A DNA stretch of 64,000 bases, from assembly GCA_030272585.1 (NCBI GenBank), contig BSYQ01000008.1, positions 2,170,001 to 2,234,000 on the forward strand. Reading direction: 5' to 3'. Of this stretch, positions 10,501 through 19,985 are shown in pieces; the first letter of the stretch is position 1; the number at the start of each line of letters is the position of its first letter. Below the pieces are notes generated by a model. The model had not been told where the DNA came from and made no database searches. It saw only the letters and a list, made by a program, of their open reading frames with translations. Origin of the DNA: Bryopsis sp. KO-2023 (Eukaryota; Chlorophyta; Ulvophyceae; Bryopsidales; Bryopsidaceae). Position numbers and translations under genes: made by a program.

Positions 10501-11439
10501 GAACTGTTTCTCTCCAAAGTTTTCCCGACTACTGGAATACCAGAGGTGATCGTGTCCGATAGGGACCCACGATTTACGAGCCACTTCTACAAGGAGTTGT
10601 TTCGGCTCATTGGGACCGACTTACGAATGTCAACTGCTCACCATCCACAATCTGATGGGCAAAGCGAGGTCACGATCCGAACGTTGGAGAACTTTCTTCG
10701 GCCATACGTGGAAGCTCGGCCGGAGAAATGGAGTGAATATTTGAGCACGGCCGAATTTGCGGCGAATAACTCAGTCAACGCCAGTACCAAGTACACGCCT
10801 TTCTACCTGATGTTCGGCCAACATCCAAGAGGATTAGAACTCAGCAGGCCGAAATCGGAGGTAGAGGCTGCCGATGCCATGGTAACCAGGATGAACGAAG
10901 ACCTTGATGAGGCGAAGAGGAACTACTCGGCCGCTCAGGACCTTATGTGCCGTGCTGCTAACAAGAAGCGACGACACGTGGAGTTCCAAGTGGGCCAAGA
11001 AGTATGCCTTCGGACCACGTTTCTTCCCTTGGCCGTAACCAAACACATTCCGGCCAAGGTGAGGCGAAGATTCATCGGGCCGTTCAAGATTGAGGCCGTT
11101 ATATCCCCAGTGGCATATCGGCTTAGTCTACCTGAAGCCTGGCGAATTCACCCAACCTTCCATGTGTCCAAACTAAAAGAATACGAACGTTCGGACGAGT
11201 ATATCAGAGATGAGCCCCCTGGCCCAGCGCTGGTGGATGATCTCACCGGAGAGGAAGAGTTTGAGGTGGAGGCAATTACACGGTCCAAAGGGGCCGGGAA
11301 AAAGAAACAGTACTTGGTGTTGTGGAAGGGTTATCCGGCCCATGAGGCCACATGGGAGCCCCTGGAGAACTTAGCTCACTGTCCAGAAATGCTAGCCGAA
11401 TTCGAAAGGAAAAGTTCGGCCAAGCAGGGCCGAAGGTAG
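7282..11439 (+). pseudogene. pol: Pol polyprotein (PR-RT-RH-IN-chromodomain) with one in-frame TGA
   Basis: The frame is -1 relative to gag and overlaps it. Domains in order: aspartic protease (AYVDSGS); reverse transcriptase ([21 protein letters not shown], active site FLDDII); RNase H ([13 protein letters not shown], then YTDHQ); integrase HHCC zinc finger (HPGSA to CPTCQ); integrase core with Asp in TDLVTDLP, VSDRDPRF and the SDGQSE Glu region; GPF-type region; and a chromodomain near the end (YLVLWKGYPAHEATWEPLENL). TGA at 9730-9732 sits in RNase H in the motif YALAQ-stop-RHYLEG, where Trp is usual in this family, so TGG to TGA is the simplest explanation. The downstream frame continues without shift to 11439. 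Other catalytic motifs look intact. Gag-Pol expression probably needs -1 frameshifting near the gag end. Confidence 0.93.
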
Positions 11440-11729
11440 GGCCGCAACGAAATGACGACAGTGATGGGGGAGTTGGATTACGTGATGATGGGCCAATATT
11501 GAGCAACCTCGGCCGGAATGGGACGGCTTAACGACGTTGACCAACATTGGACCTGAGGTGACTCTCAACTGTCGTCACGTTGAGATCCTGCGTCGGCTGT
11601 CCAGTAAGCAGCGATCCAGGAGCAGTTAAACAAATAAAAGTGGCCAGCAAAGACTTACAAGACCAGAAGCCTTTCGATCGAACCAACGAGAACAAAAAAA
11701 AAAAAAAAAAAGAGACACTCTCCGCTACT

Positions 11730-12860
11730 ATGTCGACCCCAGTGCGCCAGTTGTGGGACCAGTTGAAGGCCGAAGACGAGCGAAAGGATAGGCTCATCGC
11801 GGAAGCACGCGAGGAGTCGGCTAAGTGGAAGTGTGAGGCGGAAAAAGCCCAGGAGAAGATAAAAGTGCTGGAGGCCAGGCTTGCGACTGCTGAGGAGCTG
11901 GCGGAAAGGAGGGCCGAGGCGCCGAGGCAACAGATCCAGGAGGTGTTACGAAGGGCCGCAATAGCGGGAGACACACAGACCAGAACCCTCAGGAGCGCCA
12001 TTGCGGGCGCCCACAAAATATTGGAAACGGCACTCGAGCAAGACACCTTCGCTCACCTCTACGAGGACCTCTTCGGTCCTGAACCTACGCAACCCGTCTC
12101 GGCCGTGATGCCACTGCAAACCAGTCTTCTTCCAGCACCTTCCGTGCAGACACCCGCACCCAGTGCACACCCAATTTCGTCCAAGGAGACGCTTACGGAA
12201 GACGTACAAAATCTGCCACCACCTGAGCCGAAGTCACCGACCAGTGCTCTCGTTATCGATTCTCCGACGTCCAGCAGAGTCGACCCAGTCCACGCAGAAG
12301 GCGTACCAGAGACGAAGGATCACGACATGGAGGACCTCGATCAGGACGACACGGACGATACGGATACGGCTGACCAAGGCACAGGCGGCCGAGTTGGAGG
12401 TTCGGCCGACACGGGAAAAACGGCCCCGGTGGGCTTCTCGTGTGTGGCGTGTGGCAACCGGAGGGAGAGCCTTCGGACCGGGGATGTGTTGATGTGCGGC
12501 CGGAACCACATCTGCTGCGCTAACCATCTCCCAGGGATGCGCTTGGCCGAGAGAGCGGCCCTCTTTTACGAGGCCGGCCGCATACCGACCACCGCGATGT
12601 TGATCGCCAACACCGCCGACCCTCCGACACCGACCCCGCTCGCGACCCTCCCCCCAGTCGACACTCCCTTCAAGTGCCCGGTGTGCGCGAAGCCGGCGTT
12701 TCCGGCCTGGACCGGGAAGCTGAAGGTCTCCGTCCAGAATTGGACGGTGGCCTACTATGACGCGGCGGGGATCCCGACAAGGAACCCGTCGGGCCGGAAG
12801 CGTCGGCTGGCGGCCTCGTCCGGCGAGGGCCCTGTCACGCGTTCGAGCGGTCGGGGTTAG
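11730..12860 (+). CDS. Extra retrotransposon ORF3: coiled-coil plus Cys/His zinc-binding-like protein
   Basis: 376 codons on the same strand, between pol and the 3' LTR, in a region most Ty3/gypsy elements leave empty. The frame is open from about 11580, but ATG 11730, after an A18-like run, gives a cleaner start (MSTPVRQLWDQL). Residues about 10-75 are charged and heptad-like (coiled coil). Residues about 120-230 are proline/acid-rich. The C-terminal part has CVACGNRRE, then CGRNHICCANH (C-x2-C, x14, C-x5-CC-x2-H) and later CPVCAKP, resembling a treble-clef or RING-like metal site. The tail is basic (GRKRRLAASSGEG). High-GC codon use matches gag and pol, so it belongs to the element. Function unknown: RNA binding, ubiquitin-type or accessory roles are possible. 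Confidence 0.75.
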   Translation: MSTPVRQLWDQLKAEDERKDRLIAEAREESAKWKCEAEKAQEKIKVLEARLATAEELAERRAEAPRQQIQEVLRRAAIAGDTQTRTLRSAIAGAHKILETALEQDTFAHLYEDLFGPEPTQPVSAVMPLQTSLLPAPSVQTPAPSAHPISSKETLTEDVQNLPPPEPKSPTSALVIDSPTSSRVDPVHAEGVPETKDHDMEDLDQDDTDDTDTADQGTGGRVGGSADTGKTAPVGFSCVACGNRRESLRTGDVLMCGRNHICCANHLPGMRLAERAALFYEAGRIPTTAMLIANTADPPTPTPLATLPPVDTPFKCPVCAKPAFPAWTGKLKVSVQNWTVAYYDAAGIPTRNPSGRKRRLAASSGEGPVTRSSGRG

Positions 12861-13218
12861 GGTGAGCAGGCGGGCCGGGAATTTTTCTTTCGGCCGGGCG
12901 GGGCCTTGTTTTTTGTGAACACTTGTTTTGGGGTTCTTTTTGATTGATTTTTGATTGGTTTCGATTCGAGTTTGGTTTCGACAGGGTACAATGGGATAAA
13001 GGAACACTTTTTTGTAATATTTGGTTCCTATTTTCACTTTGAACGCCGAACGCACCTCTGTTTACAGAAGGGAAACGACTTTGGTTTTGATTTTCTGAAA
13101 AGCGTTTAAACCACTGGACTTCGGCCAGGCAAGGCGAAGTATCCTTCCAAGATGTTTTTCTTTAAGTTAAGTGTTTACCCCTTTTCGACCGAGGCTGGTC
13201 ATCGAGGCGATGACTTGC

Positions 13219-13234
13219 CCGGGGGGGAAGTGGT
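13219..13234 (+). promoter_or_regulatory. Polypurine tract
   Basis: A G-rich purine run (GGGGGGGAAGTGG) directly before the 3' LTR, in the position of the plus-strand primer. Confidence 0.75.
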
Positions 13235-13654
13235 TGATACGAACGTTTCGGCCCAGTCGGACCACACAGTGGTTGGCCGCTGTTTGGACCGCACTGGCCG
13301 AACTTTACGTACTGAGTTGATCGGCCAGGCCGGGCCGATCCATTCCTTAATTGACAGTCAGACCACTCTGGGCCGTAGGATAAGCCGCGGCCAGCCTGGC
13401 AATCGCCACTGACGGACTTATCCACATTCGTGGCCCAGACTGAACTACGACAGATTAGGGGGATGATTGTGTTAGGCCAGGTGGACCGAATATGCGGATA
13501 TTCGGCCAGGCTGTCAGTGCGGGCCGAATACTTATTCGGCCCGGCCGACATTATTGATGTACCTTTGTTTCCTTGTAAAAGCGTTGGTTTACTTGCACCG
13601 ATTCTCTAGACGAAGTCTAGCCGTTTTACTCTCTTCCTCAGAAAGTTCCTATCA
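13235..13654 (+). repeat. 3' LTR
   Basis: 420 bp, the near-identical partner of 4616-5035, followed by target duplicate AAACG. Confidence 0.97.
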
Positions 13655-14420
13655 AAACGATCCTAGCCACAACAAAAAGAGAGCCCCAATCAACTAGGGT
13701 CTCCAAAAATAATGCAAAGCGATTCCAGCCGTAACTCCCTGCAAGATCTCACCACACACTTGATAGTCAACACTCAAGGAGGTTTATCCTGTTCATTTCA
13801 GTTCAATGTTCCTCAGATTTTTTTCTTTGATATTCTTTCAACATCTTCCGGAAGCCAAACAGATTTCAATTCGGGAGCTGCTTCTGCTCCATTGCTCAAA
13901 TCTTGAGCGACTTCTGGAGCGTTCATGTTCTGAATTATGAGTAGTACCTGACAACAAACACTGATGGTCTTGTTGAAAAGAAGATGCCACTACAAAAGAC
14001 ACCGCTTCGTCCGCCATCGGCTGATCAGCGAAACCACTCGTGAATTTCATACGTGAATGGTCGAACGAAGGACACGCGATGCACAGGAATGCGAAAGGGT
14101 CAAACAAAATGAACGCAATGCGAAAAGAATATGAGACGGCTGAAAAAAAATGAACGCACTGCAATAAGAATACGCAACCCTGAATGCCTGCTGTCGGCAG
14201 GAACTGCGTATCAAGATCATTGAGGCGATTGAAGACGACCTCAACAGCACTCTGGTGGCAAATGACATCATCAGGAAACTCAATCTGTACCAGGGTCGCC
14301 AGCGGGTGGCGCAGGGTGGCCGAACAGACCGTTAAAAACTGCTGGAAGAAAGCGAAATGAAATTCAACGTCGAGAATGGAGACGAGGAGCTTGCTGAACA
14401 AGAGGAGGTGGTGTCCCCAC

Positions 14421-15696
14421 CAGAGTTGTGCGCCAGGCCGATTTTCCTTAACGATAACGGAACGGCAACGGCAACGGCAATTAACGGCCGTTAATTGCCG
14501 TGAAAACCGTTGCCGTTCCGTTGTTGCACAACGGTTTAACGGCCGTTAACGGTCGTTTAACGACCGTTGCAACGGCCACCGTTAACGTCGCTTCGTGTGT
14601 ACTTGAAAGCCTTAGTAAAAGTATGATTAATATAGAATCCACCATGCCTTCCACGTTCCCGCTCGTTTCGCGAGTGAGAAAGGGAATTAAGACGTCAGAA
14701 AATATAGCCAAGGGGAAGAATAAGTTTTTTCGAGCACGTCGCACGCGACAAAGTGCGACGTGCTCGAAAAACGTTTTTCTTCAGTCTAGTTACGTTAACA
14801 CGTCAAAAAAGACCTCTTGGAAGGGAAGTTCCGGTTCTGTAAGTCGAGATCTAATAAGATCTATTTTTAGGGTTATGGATAGTTCCGTCGTTGTGCTTTC
14901 TAGTTCCGCCAAAGTTCCGCAAAAGGCGAAACTTCCACGGGTCTCTTCACGAAGAAGAGGGTGAACATAGCCAGTTCCGCCTTTTCCAAATACCTCCTTA
15001 AGTTTTTTATTTCGGTTGGTTCTAATTCTGAAAATAGCATTTGGAAAAGGCGGAACTTGCTCTCTCTCGCCCTCTTCTTCGTGAAAAGACCCGTGGAAGT
15101 TCCGCTTTTTTGGGAACTTTGGCGGCAGTGAAAGCGTCACAACGACGAAAGTTCTTATCAACTTAAAAATAGATCTTATACAGATCTTCACTCACACCAT
15201 CGGTCGTTTAAGTTAAAAAGTCGTTTTCGACCTGGAAAAGGCAGCTAAGACAAAAGAAAAAATGTTTCCGAGCACGTCGCACTTTGTCGCGTGCGAAACG
15301 AGCAAGAAACGAGGGAGATATCCCAGTTTCTGTATTTTCCACAGAAACTGGGATATCTCCCTCGTTTCTTGCTCGTTTCGCACGCGACAAAGTGCGACGT
15401 GCTCGGAAAGTTCTCTTCTTTCGTTTGGTTTTATCCCCAAACGGGTTCACTACTTTCCTCACCCGCGAAACGAGCGAGACACGAACGGGACGGTGGATTG
15501 TACTCTTAATTTAGTAACATTGACCGTTGTAATCGATGGCAACGGCAGGTGCCGTTAATAACGGCTGTGTGATCGTTAACGGTTAATTAACGGGTTTTAA
15601 CGGGTTTGCACAACGCTCGCGACAACGGAACGGCAACGGCCCGTTACCGTTAACGGCGCCGTTTTAACGGAGCCGTTGCAACGGCGCACAACTCTG
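14421..15696. mobile_element. Foldback hAT-like element (8-bp target duplication)
   Basis: Ends are CAGAGTTGTGCGCC and its complement, flanked by exact 8-bp duplicates GTCCCCAC (14413-14420 and 15697-15704). An 8-bp duplication with CAG-type ends is the hAT signature. AACGG/CCGTT words are repeated many times next to each end (subterminal repeats). Most of the 1,276 bp is one large imperfect inverted repeat: 14640-15000 pairs with about 15045-15480, including CGAGCACGTCGCAC and GGAACTTCC-type blocks. There is no transposase. The insertion splits the pogo transposase tail. Confidence 0.85.
15270..15404. repeat. Near-perfect long hairpin inside the hAT-like element
   Basis: Arms of about 60 bp (15270-15333 and 15341-15404) run from CGAGCACGTCGCAC through ACGAGGGAGATATCCCAG to a tiny loop around TATTTTCC. 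A shorter related hairpin lies at 14726-14772. The centre repeats the word CAGTTTCTGT seen upstream of gene D. Confidence 0.75.
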
Positions 15697-16246
15697 GTCC
15701 CCACCACATGGTGTTACTGTTGAAGACTTTGACATGTGGGTGGACATCGACAAGGAAAATCCCATCTCTGAGTATAGCAGCGACGACCGAGATTATTCGA
15801 CAGCAAAAGGGCGAACAAGGGGAAAAAGAAAACGACAAGGACGACGAAGACGACGACCCTGAACCGACTCCGACAAACGCAGAGATGAGGGAATTGTTGC
15901 CCCGATTGGTAGCAGGCCTGGAGCGCCGAGGCTATGACAAGATGGAGGAGTACGAGAAGACGACGGGATTATGGAGCTCCTTTGACAGGGGTTGACCTGC
16001 CAGGCGACGAGCTTTTTAGAGTTTGATTCGAATGCATGCGCGTCTGGAAAAGGGGGATGCGGACGATGTATTGTAAAACAATCGGTTACTGTGCCAGAGA
16101 AAGCATGTGGCGGATAAAGCGGTGTCTACTGTAGTACATAATCTCCTCTCAAGTCTTGCTTCAAGAATGTATTGTTTCAGGGGAACAACAGTCACTACTT
16201 TCTCATTTGATGATCTATTGTGTGAATTTCCAAAAAATAGGCCTCT

Positions 16247-16347
16247 CAGAGAGTTGTGCCGAAGTCGTTTTTGCGACAACGACAACGGCCGTTAACGGTT
16301 AACGACCGTTGTCGTTGTCGCAAAAACGACGTCGGGACGACTCTCAC
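16247..16347. repeat. Palindromic mini-element with AACGG motifs
   Basis: GAGTTGTGCCGAAGTCG and its approximate complement bracket a perfect core (TCGTTTTTGCGACAACGAC pairing with its complement) containing CCGTTAACGG words. It shares end and subterminal motifs with the 14421-15696 element. It is probably a small non-autonomous relative. A further isolated end, CAGAGTTGTGCGCC, lies at 16436-16449. Confidence 0.6.
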
Positions 16348-16449
16348 ACATTTTTTTTTTAATGTGATGTGAGTGCTACGACAACCACCACCAAAGCGCG
16401 AGCGAACCCCGCTGCTCAACGACTGTGGTGTGATGCAGAGTTGTGCGCC

Positions 16450-17139
16450 GTTGCATGAAGAGAGGCCCTCTCTTCATGCCCAAAAAACTAAATTCTGCTG
16501 TTCAGAGTTGTATTTATTCATTCCTGAACAAAGGGAAAAAATGCTGTAGGGAATTTTAAAGCAACAATTTTAAATAACAAGCAATATCGATTGTTTTCGT
16601 GGCTGAATTTTTTCACAAATTACATAACATAGAACCACTTCTTCAGGTAATAAAAGCACTATTATGATAAAAAATAAAAAGCTTCTACAGGTAAATAAAA
16701 ATAATAGCTTTTACAGCTCTAATTTCGTTGTGTGAATTTTGGTGCTTGTTTTTTTGGTCAATCGATACTCATGAAAATCAACAAAAATTTCACCCAAGGA
16801 AAGAACGGCTTGCAAACAATATAATTCTTTTGGAAGGGAAAGATATATTGAGGTACCACAAGAGGGCTGTTACTACTGAGGTTGAATTTCAACCCCCAAA
16901 CCATTTAAAATCAAATAAAGTAAAACAAAATCCGTCAAAAAAGGTTCATAGCTTGTTGAAATTGCCTCATCATGCTATCTCCAAAATCGAAGAAAAAAAA
17001 AAAAAGCCACAAAGTCTCAAAAGTCTCATTATCTAATCTGACAAATTTGCGAGCAAAAAAAACAAAAAAAGCCACAAAGTGGAAATCCAACAGGAGCACG
17101 TTGTGTGCTTTTTGCGTTGAGCAGAAAGGATTTTCTTAT
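16450..17139. other. AT-rich intergenic region
   Basis: Contains a short palindrome at about 16458-16480 (GAAGAGAGGCCCTCTCTTC). Otherwise A/T-rich, with no coding signal I can support. Confidence 0.4.
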
Positions 17140-18298
17140 CTAGGCACAGAAGCATTTCTGATTGCTTTTGTTCTCAAAGACTTTCTTGCCATCTTCGGTG
17201 GGGTCCTTCTTCACCCATGGACCAACACAATCCTCACACCGGCAGAAACTTTTCTTGAAATCGGAAGCGCAGCACATGGCTTTGCCAGGTCCCGAGCAGG
17301 CGATGAGCTGGCTGGCGCCGCCGCAGGCGTCCCCGCTCTTGATGACCTTCTCTTCGGTTCCGGAAGTGGCGTCACCAGTGCACAGACTTTCCGCAACAAC
17401 AGAGTCGCCCTCTAAATGGTTTCAAAAAAAAACTCATTTAGTCAGAAAATGCATCAGATTCATGAATACAGAAAACTTTATTAAAGAAACTCACTGTTGC
17501 ACGCGCTGGCGGATGCTGTGGCGAAAGCATTTGCGATGGCTTTGCTGACGGCCTTAACGTAGGAGCTCTCAAAGTCTTCTTTGGTCCCAGAGTTGTTCAC
17601 GCAGACGTCCGCCTGCGCCGTAGCCGCCGCCTCGGCAAGCGCCACAGACACAGCGCGGACATCGGCGTAACAGAAGGCGGTGGCGAACTCGCCGTCGAAG
17701 GCATCTGCAGCGGCTTGGGCGAGCGCTTCGGCGAAACCGAGCGCGAAGGTGTTACCACCGGAGGCGGACCAGCCGCATGCGAAACCCCTGCCGTCGCACG
17801 TCACCTTGGCGGCGGCGTTGGACCAAACTTCCGCGATCGCAGTGGCGACTGCGGTGGCGGCGGCCTCGACCTTTCCACCTTCACAGGCATCTTTTCCCTC
17901 GCCCCACCAGTCGGCATACGCCTCCTTGAACTTGCTTTGAGAGCTGGTCACCGCCTATTAACAATGATTTGAAAAAATACCCCAAATCAAATCGATCCGA
18001 TTCTCTGGCAAAAACGACGGAGAAGGAAACACCTTGCAACAAAGGTCACCTCGCAATCAGCGCCGGCTCGGCCCTTGCAGTTACCCGCAGTCACGAAAAT
18101 TTCAAGGGTGGCAAAAGCATTACAGCTCGGGTCGGCAGCACCGGGGCAGTCCACGGCCAGGCCGCTTCCTGAAAGGTAAATCGAGCGTTGGACAAAACTT
18201 AATCACTGGGTACAACCAGCACGAACTTGCCCTCTTACAAGAGACTACCCACCACACAGGAGCGCCAACAAAGCGATGCAAACAGCCGATTTCATCAT
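17140..18298 (-). CDS. Secreted alanine-rich cysteine protein, 4 exons (family member A)
   Basis: Exons 18253-18298, 18050-18168, 17495-17954 and 17140-17411 join in phase with GT-AG borders, giving 298 residues. The first exon plus junction encodes a signal peptide (MMKSAVCIALLALLCGSGLA), so the product is probably secreted. The mature part begins with a small Cys motif (VDCPG, DPSC, GNCKGRAGADC). A long region follows in which alanine alternates with other residues (AVATAIAEVW, FAEALAQAAADAF, SKAIANAFATASASAC), with CDGRGFACGW in the middle. The C-terminus is Cys-rich (MCCASDF, FCRCEDC, KCFCA). The alternating Ala pattern could favour beta strands, as in some structural or adhesive proteins; that is inference. 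I do not know a named family. Members B (24167-24755) and C (38041-39263) share its plan. Confidence 0.85.
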
Positions 18299-18389
18299 GG
18301 CGTGCGGATGCTTCCTGTGCCCAATGTAGAAGTACCTTAAGAAACAAGAGAACTCGCCAGCTGGACTGTTGTTCGTTTCGAGTCTTTGC

Positions 18390-18398
18390 TTTTTATAC
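18390..18398 (-). promoter_or_regulatory. TATA box of family member A
   Basis: TATAAAAA on the minus strand, about 92 bp upstream of the start codon. Confidence 0.6.
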
Positions 18399-18419
18399 TG
18401 CCAAAACGTCCAAAACCAC

Positions 18420-19090
18420 GTGTATTAGGTTACACAGGCGTTTTCGCGTGATGGGAAAGCAACTTTGAGCTGGACCGACGCATTGAAAAAAAGAGGGGCG
18501 GAAGCATTGAGTGATGGAAGCGATCGGTTTGTGAACCTAAGATGCACATCAAGACTCCCCTCTCTGTAATTGAAACAAAGCAATGTGAGCTAAACACAGA
18601 TTTTTGTGTTTTTTTTTCCAAACAAACCAATAGACCCCCTGCACAAAATATCGGATTTTTGAGCAAACTTCTTCCCTTCAAAGACACTGTTTCAAAAACA
18701 GTGGCGTCAAGCAACAACAAAACCCAAAACGAAAGGTACATGTTTCTTTTGTCACGTCCAGAAGACAGTTATCAGAATATGATAATCTTTCTTCCTTACA
18801 GATTTATGAAATTAAAGTTTTGCTTGGGGCATGAGAAATGAGATAAGGAAATCGTGGTATTGACGGTCTTGGAAAATCCACAAGATATGCTTCTGAATTG
18901 GAATTTTTCACCATTGATTGTCTTGACCTTCTTTTATCGTTTTGGTTACTTCTTGGACGAAGTTTGAAAAAAACTCTTGGGGTGCTTTTAAAAAAGCGAA
19001 ACGGGCTAAGGTGTGCCTCCCTGGCCTCAAGCGACCGGGGAGAGCAATATGATGGCAAGGGGAGAGCACCCAAGGCCCCTCCCTCTATAG
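18420..19090. other. Upstream/intergenic region without a clear gene
   Basis: Mixed composition. Short ORFs on both strands have no recognisable features. Confidence 0.35.
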
Positions 19091-19093
19091 AGG

Positions 19094-19948
19094 GAAATTC
19101 CCCTGTGTGCGGGGTCATTTTGACACCCCGCACATGAACTACACTGCCCCGCACAAAGCCACAACCACCCCGCACGGCTCTGTGCGAAGTTTTGAGCCGA
19201 TTACTGCGGGGTACAGTGAACCTCGCACAGAGGTTGACGTCTTTGTCGCCACCCTACCCCGCACAGGGGAATATAAACCCCGCACAGTGTGCGGGGTTCC
19301 AGCGTGTATGTGCGAGGTGCCTGTGCGGGGCTGAGTCGCAGATCCTGTGCGGGGTAGGGTGGCGACAAAGACGTCAACCTCTGTGCGAGGTTCACTGTAC
19401 CCCGCAGTAATCGGCTCAAAACTTCGCACAGAGCCGTGCGGGGTGGTTGTGGCTTTGTGCGGGGTCCCTCGCACCTCGCAGTAACCGGGTCATAACATCG
19501 CACAGCGCTGTGCGGGTTTGGTTTGGCTTTGTGCGAGGTCTCTCAGACCTCGCAGTAATCGGGTCATAACATCGCACAGAGCCGTGCGGGGTTGGTGTGG
19601 TGGATGTGTGCGGGTTTGGTTTGGCTTTGTGCGGGGTCCCTCGCACCTCGCAGTAACCGGGTCATAACATCGCACAGCGCTGTGCGGGGTTGGTGAGGCT
19701 TTGTGCGGGGTCTCCCATACCTCGCAGTAATCGGGTCATAACATCGCACAGAGCCGTGCGGGGTTGGTGAGGCTTTGTGCGGGGTCTCCCATACCTCGCA
19801 GTATTCGGGTCATATCATCGCAGAGCCATGCGGGGCTGGTGAGGCTGTGTGCGGGGTTGTTAGTTGATGAGCAGTGCGGCTTTATTTCCGGTTTGTGCGG
19901 GGCAGATCGGTGCATGTGCGGTGGTTTTTAAACACCCCGCACATAACC
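19094..19948. repeat. Palindromic plus tandem repeat built on TGTGCGGGGT
   Basis: Each end carries a small hairpin: TGTGCGGGGT...ACACCCCGCACA at about 19097-19134 and a similar one at about 19913-19946. Between them is a large inverted repeat (about 19140-19275 with 19340-19475) centred on CCCCGCACAGTGTGCGGGG, then about five tandem units of roughly 75-100 bp. The units contain CTCGCAGTAA(C/T)CGGGTCATA and CATCGCACAG. The layout looks like a non-autonomous element or satellite seed. Related pieces are at 22848-22938 and 23111-23122. ORFs in it are artefacts. Confidence 0.8.
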
Positions 19949-19985
19949 AATGCTATCTCAATCATGTGAAATGTGTGTTTTCATG

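Larger units (their letters stand above)
4616..13654 (+). mobile_element. Full-length Ty3/gypsy LTR retrotransposon with chromodomain and extra 3' ORF
   Basis: The 9,039-bp element has two 420-bp LTRs (TG...CA) that differ at very few sites (e.g. GCATTGG versus GCGTTGG), and an exact 5-bp target duplication AAACG at 4611-4615 and 13655-13659. These point to a recent insertion. Order: LTR, primer-binding site, short ORF0, gag, pol (protease, RT, RNase H, integrase, chromodomain), extra ORF3, purine-rich tract, LTR. RT before integrase plus a C-terminal chromodomain places it among Ty3/gypsy chromoviruses. GC content and codon use are much higher than in the AT-rich flanks. One in-frame TGA in pol suggests this copy is not autonomous unless the stop is suppressed. 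Confidence 0.97.
14196..15995 (+). pseudogene. Decayed pogo-type (DDE_1) transposase, split by a hAT-like insertion
   Basis: Left part 14196-14420 reads RIKIIEAIEDDLN, a VAxxTVKNCWKKAK motif characteristic of pogo/Tigger/jerky transposases (NCWxKA near the end of the DDE domain), and KFNVENGDEELAEQEE. It needs a frame change and crosses a stop. It resumes after the insertion at 15697 with VTVEDFDMWVDIDKEN. After another frame change an acidic tail follows (DDEDDDPEPTP) and an ending near MEEYEKTTGLWSSF. The upstream catalytic domain is missing or too decayed to read. It may be a relic of the autonomous partner of the pogo-like MITE at 3663-4485. Confidence 0.6.

Noticed and set aside
12234-13055. 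273-codon minus-strand ORF opposite ORF3
   Set aside because: Antisense shadow; no motifs and Arg-rich from high GC.
19139-19749. Several ORFs on both strands rich in PRTK and CGV peptides
   Set aside because: Artefacts of the GC-rich palindromic/tandem repeat.
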